From NCBI GenBank assembly GCA_902777605.1, contig CACYUI010000019.1, forward strand, positions 1 through 49,746: 49,746 nucleotides of DNA. Reading direction: 5' to 3'. A program made the translations under genes and the position numbers. The stretch's first letter is position 1. Every line of letters begins with the position of its first letter. The DNA is from an uncultured bacterium (lineage in GTDB: Bacteria > Cyanobacteriota > Vampirovibrionia > Gastranaerophilales > Gastranaerophilaceae). Shown here piece by piece: positions 47,214-49,746 of this stretch. Below the pieces are notes generated by a model. It saw only the letters and a program-made list of their open reading frames with translations. It did not search any database and had not been told where the DNA came from.

Positions 47214-48257
47214 ATGCAACAAGAATATTTGCCAAGAAGAATAACCATAGAAGAAATGTCGCCTCATGTACATTCTTTTGGTGTTGGAGAAAATAAAGTT
47301 AATAAAATTGCAGACTGGCTTTCTTCATGGATAATAACCTCTTTGAAAACCGGTAAGATTAAGGCATACGATTTTTTACCGCTAAAAGGTGATTTAGCAT
47401 TTCATATTGGTGTCAGCTCTGGAACAATACAAAATGCATATAGGATTTTAGAGGATAAACACCTTGTTGCATCAAAACAACGCGTTGGGACATATATAAA
47501 AGCTCAAGCAATTTCAGAAGAACCCACAAAACTAACTTCAAAAAGAGAAGAAGCGTGCGCGATAATAAAGAAATATATTATTGACAATAATATTTCTGAA
47601 GGAGAATTGCTTATACCATCCAGAGAGCTTGCAAAAGAAACAAATATTTCAGATACAACATTAAGGCTGGCAATTAACCATTTAATTCTTGAAGGCATTG
47701 TAGGAAAACAAAAAAACAGATATAAAGTTATAAATCGCAATTTTTATGCTCAGGATGTTAAATCGGAAACTCTTGTAAAAAAGATTGCGGATAACATATG
47801 GGAAGAGATTAAAAATACTACAAAGACAGGAAATAAGCTTCCATCAAATACTACACTTGCAAAAAAGTATAATGTCAGTGTCAAAACCATATATGATGCT
47901 ATAAGGATACTTATCAAAAAAGGAATTGTATTTACTAAACGCGGTCGCTACGGAACAATTGTTGCAGGTGATGATATTGAGCGTAAACCATATTTTTACC
48001 AGACTGTAGAAACAAAAATAAAAAATTATATAATAGAAAATTGTAAAATAAACGATAAATTACCCTCAATAAAAGAATTCAGCAAAAAATATTCTGTAAG
48101 TCCCAAAACAATAAAGAAAGCTTTGGATGAACTTCAATCGGACGGATATGTCAATTTTTTACGAGGAAAGTTTGGCGGAACATTTGTAACAGACATTCCG
48201 GGAACGAATGAAGGGTACACATGGCTTGCAATAAGTCAGGATTATATAGACAATTAG
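47214..48257 (+). CDS. Multi-winged-helix GntR-type regulator (four tandem HTH units)
   Basis: 347 aa consisting of four GntR-like winged helices: about 28-96 (LAFHIGVSSGTIQNAYRILE...VGTYI), 110-172 (ELAKETNISDTTLRLAINHL), 184-251 (LAKKYNVSVKTIYDAIRILI...GRYGTIV) and 263-326 (FSKKYSVSPKTIKKALDELQ...GGTFV). No ligand-binding domain is seen at the C-terminus. Ordinary GntR proteins have one such unit. AAAGGG about 8 nt before the ATG. It lies between HU and infC; targets unknown. Confidence 0.8.
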   Translation: MQQEYLPRRITIEEMSPHVHSFGVGENKVNKIADWLSSWIITSLKTGKIKAYDFLPLKGDLAFHIGVSSGTIQNAYRILEDKHLVASKQRVGTYIKAQAISEEPTKLTSKREEACAIIKKYIIDNNISEGELLIPSRELAKETNISDTTLRLAINHLILEGIVGKQKNRYKVINRNFYAQDVKSETLVKKIADNIWEEIKNTTKTGNKLPSNTTLAKKYNVSVKTIYDAIRILIKKGIVFTKRGRYGTIVAGDDIERKPYFYQTVETKIKNYIIENCKINDKLPSIKEFSKKYSVSPKTIKKALDELQSDGYVNFLRGKFGGTFVTDIPGTNEGYTWLAISQDYIDN

Positions 48258-48329
48258 TCTAAATCACTTGAAAATTGCTGAAAGCATGGTATTATAAGAA
48301 ATGTAAACTAAATAAAAAGGAGAATAGTT

Positions 48330-48872
48330 ATTTCAAACGAAGACAGAAACCTAAATAAAGGTAAGGATAAGCCCCTTATAAATGAAAGAATCAGGGCAAA
48401 AGAAGTAAGATTAATTGATGCAGATGGTAATAATTGCGGAGTTGTTCCAACATCAGAAGCATTAAGAATGGCAGAGGATGCAGATTTGGATTTGGTAGTA
48501 ATCAGTCCAAACCAAGCACCTCCGGTAGCAAAAATTTTAAATTTCGGAAAGTATCGCTACGAACTTGAAAAAAAAGCAAAAGAAGCTAAGAAAAAACAAC
48601 ATACGGTTGATATAAAAGAGGTTAAAGTTCGTTATAAGATTGATACTCATGACTATGAAGTCAGATTAAAAAATATAAGAAAGTTTATCTCACAAGGTAA
48701 TAAAGTTAAACTTGTAGTAATGTTAAGAGGTCGTGAAATGCAGCACTCAAGCCTTGCAGTAGATTTGGCAAACAGGTTTATTACAGACTTGGCAAATGAT
48801 CCGATAACAATCGAGAAAAAGCCTATGATAGAGGGAAGAAATGTCACAGCATGGCTTGCTCCGCAGGGGTAA
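48330..48872 (+). CDS. infC: Translation initiation factor IF-3 (AUU start)
   Basis: 180 aa. Typical IF-3: INERIRAKEVRLIDADGNN, NQAPPVAKILNFGKYRYELE, KEVKVRYKIDTHDYEVRLKN and LRGREMQHSS. AAGGAG lies 8 nt before ATT 48330. The frame has a stop at 48309-48311 and no ATG, GTG or TTG before 48468, which lies inside the conserved N-domain. The ATT start is as in E. coli infC, where IF-3 represses its own AUU-initiated mRNA. Here rpmI and rplT do not follow; a terminator and tRNA-Phe do. Confidence 0.95.
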   Translation: MSNEDRNLNKGKDKPLINERIRAKEVRLIDADGNNCGVVPTSEALRMAEDADLDLVVISPNQAPPVAKILNFGKYRYELEKKAKEAKKKQHTVDIKEVKVRYKIDTHDYEVRLKNIRKFISQGNKVKLVVMLRGREMQHSSLAVDLANRFITDLANDPITIEKKPMIEGRNVTAWLAPQG

Positions 48873-48900
48873 ATAACAATTATAAAATGTTGATTTTAAT

Positions 48901-48935
48901 AAAAACAGACTTTGAGTAAAAAGTCTGTTTTTATT
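48901..48935 (+). terminator. Intrinsic terminator after infC
   Basis: AAAAACAGACTT pairs with AAGTCTGTTTTT, followed by ATTTTG; 28 nt after the infC stop. Confidence 0.9.
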
Positions 48936-48999
48936 TTGACTCTTGATTAAAAATATTTAGCAAGTAAAATAAAGACATTAAGAAGAAAATAATGTTTAT

Positions 49000-49072
49000 G
49001 CCGCAATAGCTCAGTTGGTAGAGCAAGGGACTGAAAATCCCTGTGTCCTTGGTTCAATTCCGAGTTGCGGCA
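49000..49072 (+). tRNA. tRNA-Phe (GAA)
   Basis: Acceptor GCCGCAA/TTGCGGC, D-arm GCTCAGTTGGTAGAGC, anticodon loop CTGAAAA (GAA), variable loop, T-arm with GGTTCAATTCC, discriminator A; no CCA encoded. A T-run follows (TTTTTT after 49074). Confidence 0.95.
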
Positions 49073-49395
49073 TATTTTTTTGTTCAATAATAACGGACAT
49101 TACAGGCTTATTGATATAAATTACCTTTTAACAGGACATTTGGTAGGAAGGAGTAAATATTTTAGGTTTGTAAAATCGCTAATTTTAGTAAATTATAGCA
49201 ATTTTATAAGGTCGGAAATTGGATGACTGCAATTGTCCGAAATGTCCGATTTTGGTAACAAAAATGTCCGCAAAAAGACTTTTGAAGGGGTAAATATTTG
49301 GCTCAAATATAGACAAAACCTATATGACACAAACGGACAAAAATAGGTAATTTGAAATAATTGATTATATGCGAAAATTTTGATAAAATCAGCAT
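49073..49395. promoter_or_regulatory. Non-coding stretch with clustered CGGACA/TGTCCG motifs
   Basis: No gene seen. CGGACA or its complement occurs at 49094, 49234, 49243, 49265 and 49334, with AGGACA at 49133, dense for such AT-rich DNA. Two GGRGTAAATATTT motifs lie near 49150 and 49289. The stretch separates tRNA-Phe from an ORF6N-type gene and may hold operators or transposon-end sites. Confidence 0.45.
49382..49389 (+). promoter_or_regulatory. Extended -10 (TGA-TAAAAT) of ORF6N gene
   Basis: TG-A-TAAAAT ends 6 nt before ATG 49396; no ribosome binding site. Confidence 0.45.
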
Positions 49396-49746
49396 ATGAA
49401 TAGCTTAATTGAAGTAAAAAATCTTATATATGAAATCAGAGGGTATAAGGTCATGTTAGATAGTGACCTTGCAGAACTTTATGAAGTTCAAACTTTCAGA
49501 TTGAATGAAGCAGTGAAACGTAATATTGAACGATTTCCAAGTCATTATATGTTTCAATTAACAAAAGATGAGTACAAACTTTTGACATCGCAAATTGCGA
49601 TATCAAAAAAAGGACGAGGAGGAAGAAGAACAATGCCCTATGTTTTTACAGAACAAGGTGTTGCGATGCTATCTTCCGTTCTTAATTCTGCAAGAGCTAT
49701 TCAAATAAATATCAAAATCATTGATACATTTGTTCAAATGCGTCAA
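49396..49746 (+). CDS. ORF6N-domain protein, N-terminal part (runs off right edge)
   Basis: 117 codons are visible and open at the edge. ORF6N signature: [40 protein letters not shown], then [20 protein letters not shown] and [23 protein letters not shown]6N domains are found in phage antirepressor-type (KilA-N-like) proteins and in many chromosomal accessory genes. It is probably a DNA-binding accessory gene acquired next to tRNA-Phe. The start is predicted leaderless. Confidence 0.88.
   Translation, partial: MNSLIEVKNLIYEIRGYKVMLDSDLAELYEVQTFRLNEAVKRNIERFPSHYMFQLTKDEYKLLTSQIAISKKGRGGRRTMPYVFTEQGVAMLSSVLNSARAIQINIKIIDTFVQMRQ

Noticed and set aside
48468-48872. IF-3 starting at ATG 48468
   Set aside because: This would delete the conserved INERIRAKEVRL part of the N-domain, which is intact and in frame upstream.

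Overview
The window is AT-rich, densely coding DNA from a bacterium with two membranes. Evidence for the outer membrane is a large AsmA/TamB-like protein and a probable outer-membrane barrel protein. The core genes point to a Melainabacteria/Vampirovibrionia lineage such as the gut Gastranaerophilales: GSI-alpha-type glutamine synthetase, ThyX, Mini-RNase III, YceD-L32-PlsX, a pseudopilin beginning YTLAETLITL, FliS/FlaG flagellar genes and many lineage-restricted small proteins. This assignment is inference (about 60% sure); a low-GC Firmicutes or Elusimicrobia relative is the main alternative.

Bases 1-13550 form an accessory island ending at a tRNA-Asn gene. It holds small unknown genes, a DUF2971 protein, a type II restriction-modification set (Vsr endonuclease, C5-cytosine methyltransferase, putative endonuclease), a two-gene Hachiman anti-phage system (hamA-hamB), a short tyrosine recombinase with an XRE regulator, and a Mu-like transposition module (MuA-like DDE transposase, MuB-like ATPase, unknown third protein). 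Directly behind the third protein lies a retron: a perfect 12-bp inverted repeat brackets a 132-nt putative msr-msd RNA, followed by a retron reverse transcriptase (NAxxH, YADD and VTG motifs) fused to a C-terminal Schlafen/AlbA_2-type domain. This RT-AlbA_2 retron, possibly transposon cargo, is the best candidate for an undescribed system.

Bases 13550-31010 are mostly housekeeping: Mini-III RNase, an FtsB/DivIC-like protein, TsaC, YceD-rpmF-plsX, UDP-galactopyranose mutase, TsaB/TsaE, glutamine synthetase, RecA, an ACT protein, a NarL-type response regulator and a pseudopilin with a 20-Asn tract. The 3' end of tsaB is followed by degenerate tandem copies of itself. Bases 31050-33560 carry an unusual HEPN-like/nucleotidyltransferase family as one full-length and one split copy. 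Bases 33570-49746 carry a solute-binding protein, ThyX, a TPR protein with RecN, the 919-aa AsmA-like protein, an asparaginase, FlaG-FliS-FliT-like genes, HU, a regulator with four winged helices, infC with an AUU start, tRNA-Phe and the start of an ORF6N gene.

A theme across the window is that about ten genes lack a Shine-Dalgarno sequence and have a -10 promoter element ending exactly 6-7 nt before the start codon, which predicts leaderless transcripts. A second theme is dispersed GGGGTAAATAT-type intergenic motifs.
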